Below, piece after piece: positions 54,403 through 63,848 of a stretch of 64,000 nt of DNA. The notes below the pieces were generated by a model. The model was given only the letters and a program-made list of their open reading frames with translations, was not told the origin of the DNA and searched no databases. The position numbers and the translations under genes were made by a program. Every line of letters begins with the position of its first letter. Position 1 is the stretch's first letter. The stretch is from Paenibacillus sp. SYP-B4298 (lineage in GTDB: Bacteria > Bacillota > Bacilli > Paenibacillales > Paenibacillaceae), in NCBI RefSeq assembly GCF_027627475.1, contig NZ_CP115484.1, positions 1,651,001 to 1,715,000 of the forward strand. Reading direction: 5' to 3'.

Positions 54403-54642
54403 ATGGATTTTCAGACAAAAATAGCCACGCTCAAGCAGTACGAAAGCGAATGCTACCAGGTATGCTATTACCTAGCGAGAAATGACAAGACGGCATGTAA
54501 GGCAGCGGAGGAAGCGATGGTGACGCTGTTTACCAGCGAGGATTTCTGGACAGCGGACGAGTTGAAGCGCCGCAAGGCGGTTCAGCGGGCTGCCATGGGG
54601 AGCTGCATGAAGCTGTTGAAGCATGAAGAGATCGCTGTGTGA
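54403..54642 (+). CDS. Small helical protein, possibly sigma-region-2-like
   Basis: 79 residues from ATG 54403 with GGAGG upstream. Predicted all-helical: LKQYESECYQVCYYLARND and AAEEAMVTLFTSEDFW resemble the start of ECF sigma factor region 2, but there is no region 4, so it could not act as a full sigma factor. Three Cys residues. No firm family assignment. It is followed by hrpB after a 100-base gap. Confidence 0.65.
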   Translation: MDFQTKIATLKQYESECYQVCYYLARNDKTACKAAEEAMVTLFTSEDFWTADELKRRKAVQRAAMGSCMKLLKHEEIAV

Positions 54643-54742
54643 CTGGCACGGCGCTTGGGATGCTATAAGACTTGAATTCCCACCGGGTATTGAAGTACAC
54701 TACGTAAAAATGCCTAGACGTCTAGTTGAAGGAGTTTTACTG

Positions 54743-57238
54743 ATGCACTCATATCCGATTGATACTATAATACCAGCGCTCAAGCAGGCGCTGGGGGATG
54801 CCCTGGGAGCGGTGCTTGTCGCCGAGCCGGGGGCGGGCAAGACCACCCGTGTGCCGTTGGCCCTCCTGGAGGAGCCATGGCTCCAGGGTCGTAAAATATT
54901 GATGTTGGAGCCCCGCAGGCTTGCTGCGCGGGCTGCTGCCCGTTATATGGCTGCTACGCTGGGCGAACGGTGTGGCGATACGGTGGGCTATCGGGTGCGC
55001 GGTGATAGCTGCACCGGACCGAATACTCGCATCGAAGTGGTGACGGAAGGCGTGCTCACCCGGATGCTGCAGGCAGATCAAGCGCTTGAGGAGGCAGGAC
55101 TGGTTATATTTGATGAATTCCATGAGCGTAGCCTGCAAGCAGATCTCGGACTTGCGCTGAGCCTCCAGTCCCGTCAGCTTCTTCGACCCGAGCTGCGGCT
55201 GCTGGTCATGTCCGCAACGCTCGATGCGCAAGCTGTGGCCGGTCTGCTGGAGGACGCTCCGGTTCTTCATTGTCAGGGGCGAGTCTATCCTGTAGATACC
55301 CGTTACATGGCGCAACGCTCGGAGTCGCGGCTGGAGATAGTGGCGGCGACTGCAATTCGGCGCGCGCTAGCAGAGGAGAGCACTGGCGATGTGCTCGTCT
55401 TTCTGCCGGGAGCCGGAGAGATCGGGCGGGTGGCCGGACTTCTGCGGGCGGAGCAGCTTCCGGGTGATACGATCATCCGCCCCTTGCATGGCAATCTCCC
55501 ATTGGAGGAGCAGGATCAGGCAATCGTTCCCGATAAGGCCGGACGCCGCAAGATCGTGCTGGCGACCTCGATTGCTGAGTCGTCACTGACCGTGCAGGGT
55601 GTTCGTATCGTTGTGGACGCAGGCATGATGCGTGCCCCCCGCTTCTCTCCGCGCACGGGCCTCACTCGCCTGGAAACCTCACGGGTATCGCGAGCCTCGG
55701 CAGATCAGCGCCGCGGGCGAGCTGGGCGTCTGGAAGCGGGCGTATGCTATCGGCTGTGGACAGAGGAGGAGGATCGGCAGCTTGCGCCATTTAGCTCGCC
55801 AGAGATGCTGGAGGCCGATCTGTCTGCGCTCGCGCTGGAGCTGGCACTCTGGGGAGTCGAGGAGCCTGGCGAGCTGGCCTGGCTGGATGTGCCGCCCGCT
55901 CCGGCTTACCGGCAGGCGCTGGAGCTGCTAGAGCTGCTTGGGGCGACCGATAGCCATGGCAAATTGACGGCTCACGGTCGTCGGCTTGCTGAGCTGGGTG
56001 TCCATCCGCGGCTGGGAACGATGATGCTGCGAGGCAAGGAGAGGGGAGGCGGCGCTGAGGCGTGCCTGCTGGCTGCTCTGCTCTCCGAGCGCGATGTGCT
56101 GCGCAAGGAGGACGGACGCACCGAGGCCGATATTCGGCTTCGTCTGGAGGCGCTTCGCGCAGGGGGACGCAGCGGCTACAGGTTCGATACAGCTCGCGCT
56201 GCTGTGGTGGAGCAGGAGTGGCGCCGCTGCCAGCAGTTGCTTGACCTGCCGCCTGCCAAGCTGACAGCGCTGCGACTGGAGCTGGCTGGCGCGCTGCTGG
56301 CGCTTGCGTACCCGGATCGCATTGCGAAGCAGCGCGGGGCTAACCGGTTTCTGCTCAGTAACGGTCGGGGAGCGCAGCTTGGCGAGGTGCAGCCGCTGTC
56401 GTCCGCACCCTATCTCGTTGCGGTGGAGCTGGATGATCAGGGCAGCGAGAGCCGGATCATGCTGGCGGCTTGGCTGGAGCCTTCTCAGCTTGAGGAAGTC
56501 TGCGGCGAGCGGGTCGAGATGGAGCAGTCCGTGGAATGGCGCAGCGCGGAGCAGGCAGTGCGCGCCCGCAGCAAGCGCCGATATATGGCGCTCGTGCTGG
56601 AGGAGCAGCCGCTTGGGCAGCCTGACCCGGAGCTGGTTGCGAGGGCGTTGGCTGCGGGTATCCGCGAGCTGGGGCTGGCCGTGCTCCCATGGACCAAGCC
56701 GCTCCGTCAACTGCAGCAGCGGCTCATCTTCATGCACGCTCAAGACGCTAGCTGGCCTGCTGCAGATGATGAGTCGCTGACCGCAACGCTTGAGGAGTGG
56801 CTGCTGCCTTATCTGCACGGACTGCGCAATCTCCAGGATCTGCGTCGATTGCAGCTGCGGGAAGCACTGGACGCGCTGCTGGCATGGGAGCAGAAGCGGC
56901 TGCTGGAGCAGCTTGCTCCTACCCATATAGCGGTGCCGAGCGGCTCGCGAATCGCTGTTGATTACAGCAACCCGCAGGCGCCGCATCTGGCTGTGCGGCT
57001 GCAAGAGCTGTTCGGACTGCTGGACACGCCGCGCATCGGCAAACAAAATATCCCGCTCACGCTGCATTTGTTGTCTCCGGCTGGAAGGCCGGTGCAGGTG
57101 ACACGGGATCTGAAGCACTTCTGGAGCGTTACTTATTTTGACGTTAAAAAGGACTTGAAGGGTCGTTATCCGAAGCATTATTGGCCAGAGGACCCGCTGG
57201 CCGCTATAGCGACCAACAGAGTCCGTCCCCGGACATAG
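54743..57238 (+). CDS. hrpB: ATP-dependent helicase HrpB
   Basis: 831 residues from ATG 54743 (GAAGGAG 8 bases upstream). DExH-box helicase of unknown cellular role. Seen: Walker A AEPGAGKTTRVPLAL, DEFH in VIFDEFHERSLQADLG, motif III MSATLDA, motif V ATSIAESSLTV and VI QRRGRAGRLEAGVCYRLW; then the HA2-like region and the HrpB C-terminal domain (LTRDLKHFWSVTYFDVKKDLKGRYPKHYWP-type ending near residue 800). A perfect palindrome CTAGACGTCTAG (54714-54725) lies just upstream. Confidence 0.94.
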   Translation: MHSYPIDTIIPALKQALGDALGAVLVAEPGAGKTTRVPLALLEEPWLQGRKILMLEPRRLAARAAARYMAATLGERCGDTVGYRVRGDSCTGPNTRIEVVTEGVLTRMLQADQALEEAGLVIFDEFHERSLQADLGLALSLQSRQLLRPELRLLVMSATLDAQAVAGLLEDAPVLHCQGRVYPVDTRYMAQRSESRLEIVAATAIRRALAEESTGDVLVFLPGAGEIGRVAGLLRAEQLPGDTIIRPLHGNLPLEEQDQAIVPDKAGRRKIVLATSIAESSLTVQGVRIVVDAGMMRAPRFSPRTGLTRLETSRVSRASADQRRGRAGRLEAGVCYRLWTEEEDRQLAPFSSPEMLEADLSALALELALWGVEEPGELAWLDVPPAPAYRQALELLELLGATDSHGKLTAHGRRLAELGVHPRLGTMMLRGKERGGGAEACLLAALLSERDVLRKEDGRTEADIRLRLEALRAGGRSGYRFDTARAAVVEQEWRRCQQLLDLPPAKLTALRLELAGALLALAYPDRIAKQRGANRFLLSNGRGAQLGEVQPLSSAPYLVAVELDDQGSESRIMLAAWLEPSQLEEVCGERVEMEQSVEWRSAEQAVRARSKRRYMALVLEEQPLGQPDPELVARALAAGIRELGLAVLPWTKPLRQLQQRLIFMHAQDASWPAADDESLTATLEEWLLPYLHGLRNLQDLRRLQLREALDALLAWEQKRLLEQLAPTHIAVPSGSRIAVDYSNPQAPHLAVRLQELFGLLDTPRIGKQNIPLTLHLLSPAGRPVQVTRDLKHFWSVTYFDVKKDLKGRYPKHYWPEDPLAAIATNRVRPRT

Positions 57239-57407
57239 CGGGCTCCTATCGCTGGAGCTGCTCTCACGCCTCTGGCTATGGATAGCGGCAATTCGGGAGC
57301 AACTGCTTGTCGCGAGGAGAGTGGACGCTTCGTCGCTAGCTACATCGCTCACAGCCCCTACTAAGCTGGATGCGGGTTATGAACCCGCTATCCCTCCAGC
57401 GCTTGCC
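57239..57407. other. Gap between convergent helicase genes
   Basis: 169 bases without a gene; no clear terminator with a T-run was found on either strand. Confidence 0.4.
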
Positions 57408-59090
57408 TTATCTGTCGCGGCCTCTGCGCCCGCCGTCCTGCCGTCCGCTCGAGCGGCTCTGCGACCGTCCACCGCCGCTGCGTCCGCGTGCGCTCTGTCC
57501 GCTTCGCTCTGCTCTCCCACCGCCTCGTCCTGCCGACGAGGCGGCTTGGCGTGCGCTTGTCCGCGTCTTGCCCGCGTCTTGCCCGCGCAGAGGAGCCTGT
57601 CCCTCGCTCCCGGCTGCCGACCGTTCGGTCTGGCCTCGTCTTCCTGCGGCTTCATTCCCTCTGCCGCGGCCTCTGGCTTCGGCCTGCTCCGCGCCTTGCC
57701 CTCGCCGTCCATCACCTGCTGTGCGCGCTACCCGTTCGCCCGTCCGAGGCCTAACAGCATCCTTCGCGCCCTTGCCGCGGCCTCTGGCTTCGGCCTGCTC
57801 CGCGCCTTGCCCTCGCCGTCCGCCACTTGCTGTGCGCGCCTTCCGTTCGCCCGTCCGGGGCCGAACAGCATCCCGCGCCCCCTTGCTGCTGCGTCCGCCT
57901 TGCTGTCCGCCGCGCGCGCGATCGTTGGCCTCGTATCCATTGCTCTCCTCAGGCCCCTCGCTGTCGCTATTGTAGGCTGCCATCGGCTGGCGATTGAGCT
58001 GAGCATGAATGCCGCGCTCGATACCCAGCAGCGTCATCCTGTCGCGCGGAGAGGCAAAGGTGATCGCTGTCCCGCTCTGACCGGCGCGTCCAGTCCGCCC
58101 AATCCGATGGATGTAGGTTTCGGCATCATGAGGGATGTCATAGTTGATGACATGTGTTACGCCTTCCACATCCAGTCCACGTGCTGCGACATCGGTTGCC
58201 ACCAACACCTGCAGCTTGGCACTGCGGAAGCGGCGCATAACCTGCTCCCGCTTGGCTTGCGTCAGGTCGCCGTGCAGCTCATCGACCTCGATGCCTGCTT
58301 CCGCCAGTTGCTCGGTCAGCTTCTTCGCCCGAATTTTGGTGCGGCAGAAGACGACCGCAAGATAGGGGTGGTGGATGCGGATAATGCCGAGCAGCGTCGC
58401 AAGCTTGCCGCGGTCGCTCGTCTCGACTACGATCTGCTTGATGCTGTCGAGTGTCACACGCTCGCTGCGGATGCGGATGTCCTCGGTATCGTTCATGTAA
58501 GCTTGCGCCAGCCGGCGCACGGAGTCAGGCATGGTTGCGGAGAACAGCAGCGTCTGCTTGCTCTTGGAGGTTTGCGCCAGAATCTCCTCGACTTCATTTA
58601 AGAAGCCCATATGCAGCATTTGATCCGCTTCATCCAGCACGAGCATTTGCAGCCGCCAAAATTGCAGCGTTCCCCGGCGCAGATGATCGAGCAGTCTGCC
58701 CGGTGTACCGACAACAATCTGAACGGCTCCTTGCGCTTTGCGAATCTGGGACTCCACATCTTGTCCGCCGTAAGCTGCCAGGACGTGATAGCCAAGGGAG
58801 TTAGCCAGCTTGCTGATCTCCTTCGTAATCTGGATCGCGAGCTCGCGAGTTGGTGTAATAATGAGCGCTTGCACGTTTTTGTTGCCTGGCTCTAATCTCT
58901 CCAGGATCGGCAGCGCGAATGCGAGCGTCTTGCCTGTGCCGGTCTGCGCCTGCGCAATTACATCCTTGCCGGACAGTGCAACAGGAATCGTCTGCTGCTG
59001 TACAGGGGTTGGCACCGTAATTCCGCCGGATTTCAGGATTGCTGCTAGTGAGGGGCGAACGCCCAACGCTTGAAAGGTGGATGACATCAT
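57408..59090 (-). CDS. DEAD-box RNA helicase with an Arg/Gly-rich repeat tail
   Basis: 560 residues; ATG 59090 is preferred to 59102 because GAGG then lies upstream. Helicase core about 1-370: Q motif (VPTPVQQQTIP), AQTGTGKT, TPTRELAIQI, VLDEADQML, FSATMPD, ATDVAARGLD and HRIGRTGRAG. The remaining 190 residues are low-complexity Arg/Gly/Ala/Ser, with two near-identical copies of a block of about 37 residues (DAVRPRTGERKARTASGGRR and its partner). CshA-like; RNA unwinding in decay or ribosome assembly, with the tail likely binding RNA. Confidence 0.93.
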   Translation of the reverse strand: MMSSTFQALGVRPSLAAILKSGGITVPTPVQQQTIPVALSGKDVIAQAQTGTGKTLAFALPILERLEPGNKNVQALIITPTRELAIQITKEISKLANSLGYHVLAAYGGQDVESQIRKAQGAVQIVVGTPGRLLDHLRRGTLQFWRLQMLVLDEADQMLHMGFLNEVEEILAQTSKSKQTLLFSATMPDSVRRLAQAYMNDTEDIRIRSERVTLDSIKQIVVETSDRGKLATLLGIIRIHHPYLAVVFCRTKIRAKKLTEQLAEAGIEVDELHGDLTQAKREQVMRRFRSAKLQVLVATDVAARGLDVEGVTHVINYDIPHDAETYIHRIGRTGRAGQSGTAITFASPRDRMTLLGIERGIHAQLNRQPMAAYNSDSEGPEESNGYEANDRARGGQQGGRSSKGARDAVRPRTGERKARTASGGRRGQGAEQAEARGRGKGAKDAVRPRTGERVARTAGDGRRGQGAEQAEARGRGRGNEAAGRRGQTERSAAGSEGQAPLRGQDAGKTRTSARQAASSAGRGGGRAERSGQSARGRSGGGRSQSRSSGRQDGGRRGRDR

Positions 59091-59363
59091 GTATGGCCTC
59101 ATTTCTTTGTATTTCTTCGTGGATGCTTGGAAGGGCTCTTTATCCAGTCTACCCAGTATACCAGACTCTTCACATCTTTGCCGAGAGAAACCTGCGCACC
59201 GCGAGCAAGGGCAACACCATCCTGGCTATCACTATCTTCATTGTCATTATTGAAGGAGATGCTGTACAATTCGAGAAAGGCAAATCCCAAAACGAGCACC
59301 TGCATTCGCAGAAGCAGTTGGGGATACTTGTCCGATCGCTAGCGGCGAGAAGGATGAAGCTAT
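59091..59363. other. Upstream region of the DEAD-box helicase gene
   Basis: On the minus strand a 68-codon frame (59305 to 59099) ends with a TGA overlapping the possible helicase ATG 59102, but it lacks a ribosome site and a recognisable family; it could be a leader reading frame or chance. Nothing else was seen. Confidence 0.35.
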
Positions 59364-59424
59364 GCAGTCAAACAAGCCGCTCCTGCGTGATGTGACTCAT
59401 CGCGGGAACGGCTTGTTTGACTGC
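59364..59424 (-). terminator. Long perfect inverted repeat after the DUF3817 gene
   Basis: GCAGTCAAACAAGCCG (59364-59379) is perfectly complementary to CGGCTTGTTTGACTGC (59409-59424). The hairpin lies just beyond the 3' end of the minus-strand DUF3817 gene, with no T-run. Confidence 0.45.
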
Positions 59425-59435
59425 AGTGTGTGAGA

Positions 59436-59729
59436 TCAAGTGTATTGGCGTTTTAGTCGAATGTCGAGCACGAAGGTAGCGAATGGGATAAAGGATGCAA
59501 GGGCCGCAACGAAGATAAATCCAAGGCTCCATTTCTTCTCCAGCGCAGCGAGCAGCAGTCCAAGCATATACAGCACAAACAACAACCCGTGCAGGGCGCC
59601 AACGACCGTCACATAAATTGGCATGTCCCAAAAATATTTGAGCGGCATGGCGATCGCCAGCAGCACAAGAAATGAGATGCCCTCAAGCAGAGCAATCAGG
59701 CGAAAGCGGCCAACAGCAGTGCGCAGCAA
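59436..59729 (-). CDS. DUF3817 family membrane protein
   Basis: 97 residues from TTG 59729, which has GGAGG upstream on the minus strand and gives the usual start MLRTAVGRFRLIALLEGISF. Three membrane segments (about 10-30, 40-60, 68-90). The family signature LRxxxxxEGISFLVLLxIAMPLKY is present. Function unknown; the domain also occurs in transporter-linked contexts. Longer in-frame versions start upstream of the ribosome site and are rejected. Confidence 0.82.
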   Translation of the reverse strand: MLRTAVGRFRLIALLEGISFLVLLAIAMPLKYFWDMPIYVTVVGALHGLLFVLYMLGLLLAALEKKWSLGFIFVAALASFIPFATFVLDIRLKRQYT

Positions 59730-59864
59730 TGATGTTTCCTCCAATCTGCTAGTTAAGATATGTCCATTATAATTCGAGATCAGTGTGCAAAACGGGTACA
59801 AAGGTATAAAGTTCATAATCTTTTCAAAACTTTGTGACAAATCTCATATGCTCATGACTGTTAT

Positions 59865-61319
59865 TCAATGGCTGCTTGCCATCTGGAGCCCGAGACGCTC
59901 TACAAGGCTGCGACTTTCCTTGTTCAGTCCGGTCAGCTTTACGGTTTTGTCCAACTGCTTGTATTTGGCGATGACCTTTGACACTGCGGTAACTGCGGAT
60001 TGATCCCATATATGGGATTGTGAGAAATCAATCGTCACCAGCGGCGGGTCCTGCTGGTAATTGAACTCGTTCAGGAAAGTCGAGGTCGTGCCAAAAAACA
60101 GTTGGCCGTTTACATGGTATTGCTTTTCACCTTCATGTTGCTGGGTCGCATGCAGCCGGATACGGGCGATTCTGTAGGAGAACACCATGGCGCTTAGCGC
60201 CACACCCGCAAGCACGCCTTTGGACAAGTCATGCGTCAGGAGAACGACTGTCACTGTCAGAAGCATAACGGCGGTGTCCGCAACTGGAAGCTTGCGGATG
60301 CGTGTCACAGAGCTCCAGTCAAAGGTGCCGAAGCTGACCATGATCATGACGCCGACCAGCGCCGCCATCGGAATCTGCATGACCAGATCACTAAGCAGCA
60401 TGATCAGCAGGAGCAGCACCGCGCCTGCGGTCAGGGTAGAGAGTCTGGTACGCCCGCCTGAGCTGACATTAATGACCGATTGTCCGATCATGGCGCAGCC
60501 GGCCATGCCACCAAAAAATCCGGTGATGATGTTGGCGATGCCTTGCCCGCGCACCTCCTGGTTTTTGTTGCTCGGCGTATCGGTCATTTCGTCCAGCACC
60601 GTTGCCGTCAGCAGCGATTCCAGCAATCCGACCAGGGCAAGCGAGAAGGAGTAGGGGAAGATAATCCATAACGTATCCCAATTCCATATGATCTGGGGCA
60701 AATGGAAAAATGGAAGTGTGCTTGTAATTGTGCCCATATCCCCAACTGTGCTAACATTCAATTGAAGGCCGATAACCATCGTCGAGATGATCAGAATGGC
60801 TGCCAGCGGTGAAGGAATGACCTTGGTGAAGCGGGGCAGCACATAAATAATGACCAGTGTAGCTGCAACCAGTCCATACGTCAGCGGACCCGCGTTATTG
60901 AAATGGACGAGCTGAGCCATAAAGATAAGGATGGCTAGAGCATTTACGAAGCCTGTCATGACCGATTGCGGGACAAATGCAATGAAGCGACCTACCTTGA
61001 GCAGACCAAGCGCAAATTGAAGAATTCCGGTTAGTATCGTTGCCGCGAACAGATATTCGAGCCCGTGATCCTTGACCAGATTTACCATCAGCAGCGCCAT
61101 GGCTCCTGTCGCAGCCGATATCATGGCAGGTCTGCCGCCAACAATGGCGATGACAATTGCGATGCAGAAGGAGGCATATAGCCCAACCATTGGATCAACA
61201 CCAGCTATAATGGAAAAGGCAATGGCTTCAGGGATGAGAGCAAGCGCGACGGTAATGCCCGACAGCAGATCAGCGCGTGTGCTTGAGAACCAATGGTTTT
61301 TTAATCGTCGAGTTAGCAA
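59865..61319 (-). CDS. SulP family anion permease with STAS domain
   Basis: 484 residues from TTG 61319, with GGAGG 11 bases upstream. About eleven to twelve membrane segments (ADLLSGITVALALIPEAIAF; GFFGGMAGCAMIGQSVINV, the SulP signature region) and a C-terminal STAS domain (about 395-480; VTIDFSQSHIWDQSAVTAV). SulP proteins carry sulfate, bicarbonate or dicarboxylates; the substrate is not evident. The N-terminal half resembles YbaR/BicA-type bacterial proteins. Confidence 0.9.
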   Translation of the reverse strand: MLTRRLKNHWFSSTRADLLSGITVALALIPEAIAFSIIAGVDPMVGLYASFCIAIVIAIVGGRPAMISAATGAMALLMVNLVKDHGLEYLFAATILTGILQFALGLLKVGRFIAFVPQSVMTGFVNALAILIFMAQLVHFNNAGPLTYGLVAATLVIIYVLPRFTKVIPSPLAAILIISTMVIGLQLNVSTVGDMGTITSTLPFFHLPQIIWNWDTLWIIFPYSFSLALVGLLESLLTATVLDEMTDTPSNKNQEVRGQGIANIITGFFGGMAGCAMIGQSVINVSSGGRTRLSTLTAGAVLLLLIMLLSDLVMQIPMAALVGVMIMVSFGTFDWSSVTRIRKLPVADTAVMLLTVTVVLLTHDLSKGVLAGVALSAMVFSYRIARIRLHATQQHEGEKQYHVNGQLFFGTTSTFLNEFNYQQDPPLVTIDFSQSHIWDQSAVTAVSKVIAKYKQLDKTVKLTGLNKESRSLVERLGLQMASSH

Positions 61320-61476
61320 GTCATGTCAACCTCCTGTATGATGTACGTCGTATCCACACAAATTTTAATTATAGCGGAAGTGTAGGCTTAATTCGAGTGA
61401 TATGAGTATGGTTTATTAAAAAAATAAAAATAAGAAATTACAAATTGTTCGCTGTATACAGTGATTATATTTCTAC

Positions 61477-61522
61477 ACGAAACGAAGCTTTGCCTGTCAA
61501 GGATGGAGGCAGCCGTTTGTGC
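61477..61522 (+). repeat. Conserved intergenic element, copy B
   Basis: About 45 bases similar to 54309-54354 (shared GTCAAGGA, GG, AGCCGT and GCT at equal spacing). The matching stem is weaker here, with wobble and one mismatch. It lies about 90 bases before the gene at 61613. Confidence 0.5.
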
Positions 61523-61612
61523 TTATAAAAAACTTCTGTTTTCTTAGTTATTCTAGCGTTATGATACAATTATAACGATATTTGATTCGTAGTCTTGGGA
61601 GGAATAGATGGA

Positions 61613-61885
61613 ATGAATATGACAGTGGTGCACGCCCGCATGGAGTGGAATGAAGCGGAGGGCTATCTTGGCCAAGTGCAATTCCGAATGGGAGAACATC
61701 AGGGTACATATGAAGTAACACTTCAAAGCAAAAAAGGTAAAGAGTGGATGTATGCTCTCAACTTTGCTGATGGCTCGGGCAAGGAAGAAGAAATCATGCA
61801 GCTAGAGGAATGGTTGGAAGAGGATGACGAGTTGTTTGACGCTTTAATCGATGCCGCGCAGGGAGCGCTGGACAACCCTTCCTGA
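61613..61885 (+). CDS. Small acidic protein of unknown function
   Basis: 90 residues from ATG 61613 (GGGAGG at 61597-61602, 10 bases upstream; an in-frame TTG at 61595 overlaps it). Beta-rich N-terminal half (VVHARMEWNEAEGYLGQVQF) and a strongly acidic helical C-terminal half (LEEWLEEDDELFDALIDA). No family recognised. It sits between the SulP gene, on the other strand, and the GGDEF regulator. Confidence 0.75.
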   Translation: MNMTVVHARMEWNEAEGYLGQVQFRMGEHQGTYEVTLQSKKGKEWMYALNFADGSGKEEEIMQLEEWLEEDDELFDALIDAAQGALDNPS

Positions 61886-62024
61886 ATGTGCGAGCAGAGC
61901 GGAGAGCCCGCGCCAAGTAACGAGCCGGAATACGGTCTGGCCTGCGCTAAGCGGTCGTTGTGGCTCGCCGCGGGTTAGCGTGGAACGAAAGTGACTTCAC
62001 GGTTAAAAGGCAGGTAGATGCAGT

Positions 62025-63746
62025 ATGGAACGTCCGGCAGTTGCAACCAGTCGTATTGGTGCCGCGCGTAGAAGCGAACAGCTCCTCAAGGAAGGACGCA
62101 AACGCTTAGTTGAGGAACTTAAAAACTATATTCGTGAATTGGAAGTCTTGCTTGTCCGATGCGAGGCAGGCGAGCGAGGAAGTGCAGCAGCGCTGTGTAG
62201 AATTGCACATACATTAAAAGGAAGCGCGCCTGTATTCGGCTTGAGCCGGATCGGTGAGATCGCAGAAATACTATGGAAGCAATGGGAGCCTGTAAGCGCC
62301 CAGCAGGATCAAGACAAGGTCCGGCCGCTGCTCTACTCTGGCCGTCAACTGGTATCCCAGTTATGGATGGAGTATGAGATCTGTGTCAAGGAGCAGCAGC
62401 TCGAGACGAAAGGCGTGCGCGGTAGTGGCGGACCTGCGGCGGCACCAAGCAGATTGTTGATCATCGACGATGATGATGTGCTGCGTTCTTACTTGGCGCG
62501 CAGCCTCCATTATGATGGCTATGAGGTCATGGAAGCCGCGGATGTGGACAGTGGCAAGCAGATGCTGCGAAATCATCATTTTGACCTGGTCATATTGGAT
62601 TTGATGATGTATCCCAAGTCGGGCTACGAGTTGTTTGACTTCCTGAAGGAGGACCCTACATTCAAGTGGCTTCCGCTCATTGTATTATCTGGCAGGCTGG
62701 ATGTGCAGGACAAGGTGCAATGCTTTTTTCTTGGTGCTGATGATTACGTCACGAAGCCATTTGAATATGAGGAATTGTCGGCACGAATTTACAGTCTATT
62801 GGAGCGCAATAAAGGCTTTGAGCAGATGGCATTTCGCGACCCGTTAACCGGTGTATTTAATCGGAGATATATGGATCAGCAGCTTCAGACGGAATTGAAG
62901 CGGATGGAACAGTATCCGGCGCCGATGACACTTGCATTTCTGGATATAGACAAGTTCAAGCTGATCAACGACAACTACGGTCATGCTGCAGGAGATGTCG
63001 TCTTGCAGGGACTGGCCAACGTATTGCAGAGCCAACTGCGGGTAACTGACTTTATCGCTCGCTACGGGGGAGAGGAATTCGTCATCATCATGCCTGGCAC
63101 TACGCTGGCCGAAGGTGAGAAGGTGCTGTTGGGCGTGCTTGAGGTGATCAGGGGAGCAGCGGTTGCTCGTGATGAGGTGAGGGAATACTACATTACTTTC
63201 TCTGCCGGACTGGCACAATGGAGAGAGGGGATGTCCGCGGAGGAATGGATCAAGCAGGCGGATGCGTCAATGTATGCCTCCAAGGCAGAGGGGCGTAATC
63301 GAATTACGACTCGTGGGGAGGATGGACTGCTCGCCGCGCCGGATAAGCCCGAAGAGCTCCAAAAACTGCTTATTGTAGACGATGATGAGATTATCCGTTC
63401 CTTCATTGTGAAGTCGTTGGAGGCTCTGCCCTTGACTGTGCTGCAGGCGGCCAGTGGCAAGGAGGCGCTTGAGGTGCTGAGTACTGAAGCGGTCGAGCTG
63501 TGTATATTGGATGGGATGATGCCTGGGATGGATGGCTGGGAAGTGCTAGCTCAGGTTCGCAATAACGATCGACATGCAGACAATCCCACCAAGGTGATCA
63601 TGCTGTCTTCCAAGAAACAAGAGGAGACAGCTCATCCTGGCAGCCCAATCTCAGCAGACGAATATATGTCGAAGCCGTTCTCAATTGTTGAACTCGAGCT
63701 AAAAGTGAAACGGCTCCTTAATATAGAAGAACATGGTTTGGGATAG
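62025..63746 (+). CDS. Hpt-REC-GGDEF-REC signalling protein (probable diguanylate cyclase)
   Basis: 573 residues. Domains in order: Hpt-like helical domain (about 25-115) with the phosphorylatable His in RIAHTLKGSAPVFG; receiver 1 (about 145-260; LLIIDDDDVLRSYL, phosphoacceptor in LVILDLMMYPKSG, Lys in VTKPFEY); GGDEF domain (about 270-430) with intact active site RYGGEEFVII and DPLTGVFNRRYMD; receiver 2 (about 445-565; LLIVDDDEIIRSFI, LCILDGMMPGMDG, MSKPFSI). It probably makes cyclic di-GMP under phosphotransfer control. No partner kinase is adjacent. Confidence 0.92.
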   Translation: MERPAVATSRIGAARRSEQLLKEGRKRLVEELKNYIRELEVLLVRCEAGERGSAAALCRIAHTLKGSAPVFGLSRIGEIAEILWKQWEPVSAQQDQDKVRPLLYSGRQLVSQLWMEYEICVKEQQLETKGVRGSGGPAAAPSRLLIIDDDDVLRSYLARSLHYDGYEVMEAADVDSGKQMLRNHHFDLVILDLMMYPKSGYELFDFLKEDPTFKWLPLIVLSGRLDVQDKVQCFFLGADDYVTKPFEYEELSARIYSLLERNKGFEQMAFRDPLTGVFNRRYMDQQLQTELKRMEQYPAPMTLAFLDIDKFKLINDNYGHAAGDVVLQGLANVLQSQLRVTDFIARYGGEEFVIIMPGTTLAEGEKVLLGVLEVIRGAAVARDEVREYYITFSAGLAQWREGMSAEEWIKQADASMYASKAEGRNRITTRGEDGLLAAPDKPEELQKLLIVDDDEIIRSFIVKSLEALPLTVLQAASGKEALEVLSTEAVELCILDGMMPGMDGWEVLAQVRNNDRHADNPTKVIMLSSKKQEETAHPGSPISADEYMSKPFSIVELELKVKRLLNIEEHGLG

Positions 63747-63848
63747 CAGCAAGCTTTAACCAGGTATGATGTTTCGTATGTGCGGGAAAAACAATTACGA
63801 GCCGGAGGAACAATCGGTTCTAATAATCTGAAAGGGATGACGCACAGC

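Noticed and set aside
55928..57352. 474-codon minus-strand frame opposite hrpB
   Set aside because: Mirror of the hrpB coding bias; no start context, Gln/Leu/Arg-rich nonsense composition.
57321..58601. Long plus-strand frames (up to 426 codons) opposite the DEAD-box helicase
   Set aside because: They are Pro/Ala/Arg/Ser low-complexity frames mirroring the GC-rich repeat tail and core of the helicase; no ribosome site and no family resemblance.
59099..59305. 68-codon minus-strand frame upstream of the DEAD-box helicase
   Set aside because: Its stop overlaps the possible helicase ATG, but no ribosome site or family support was found; noted only as a possible leader frame.
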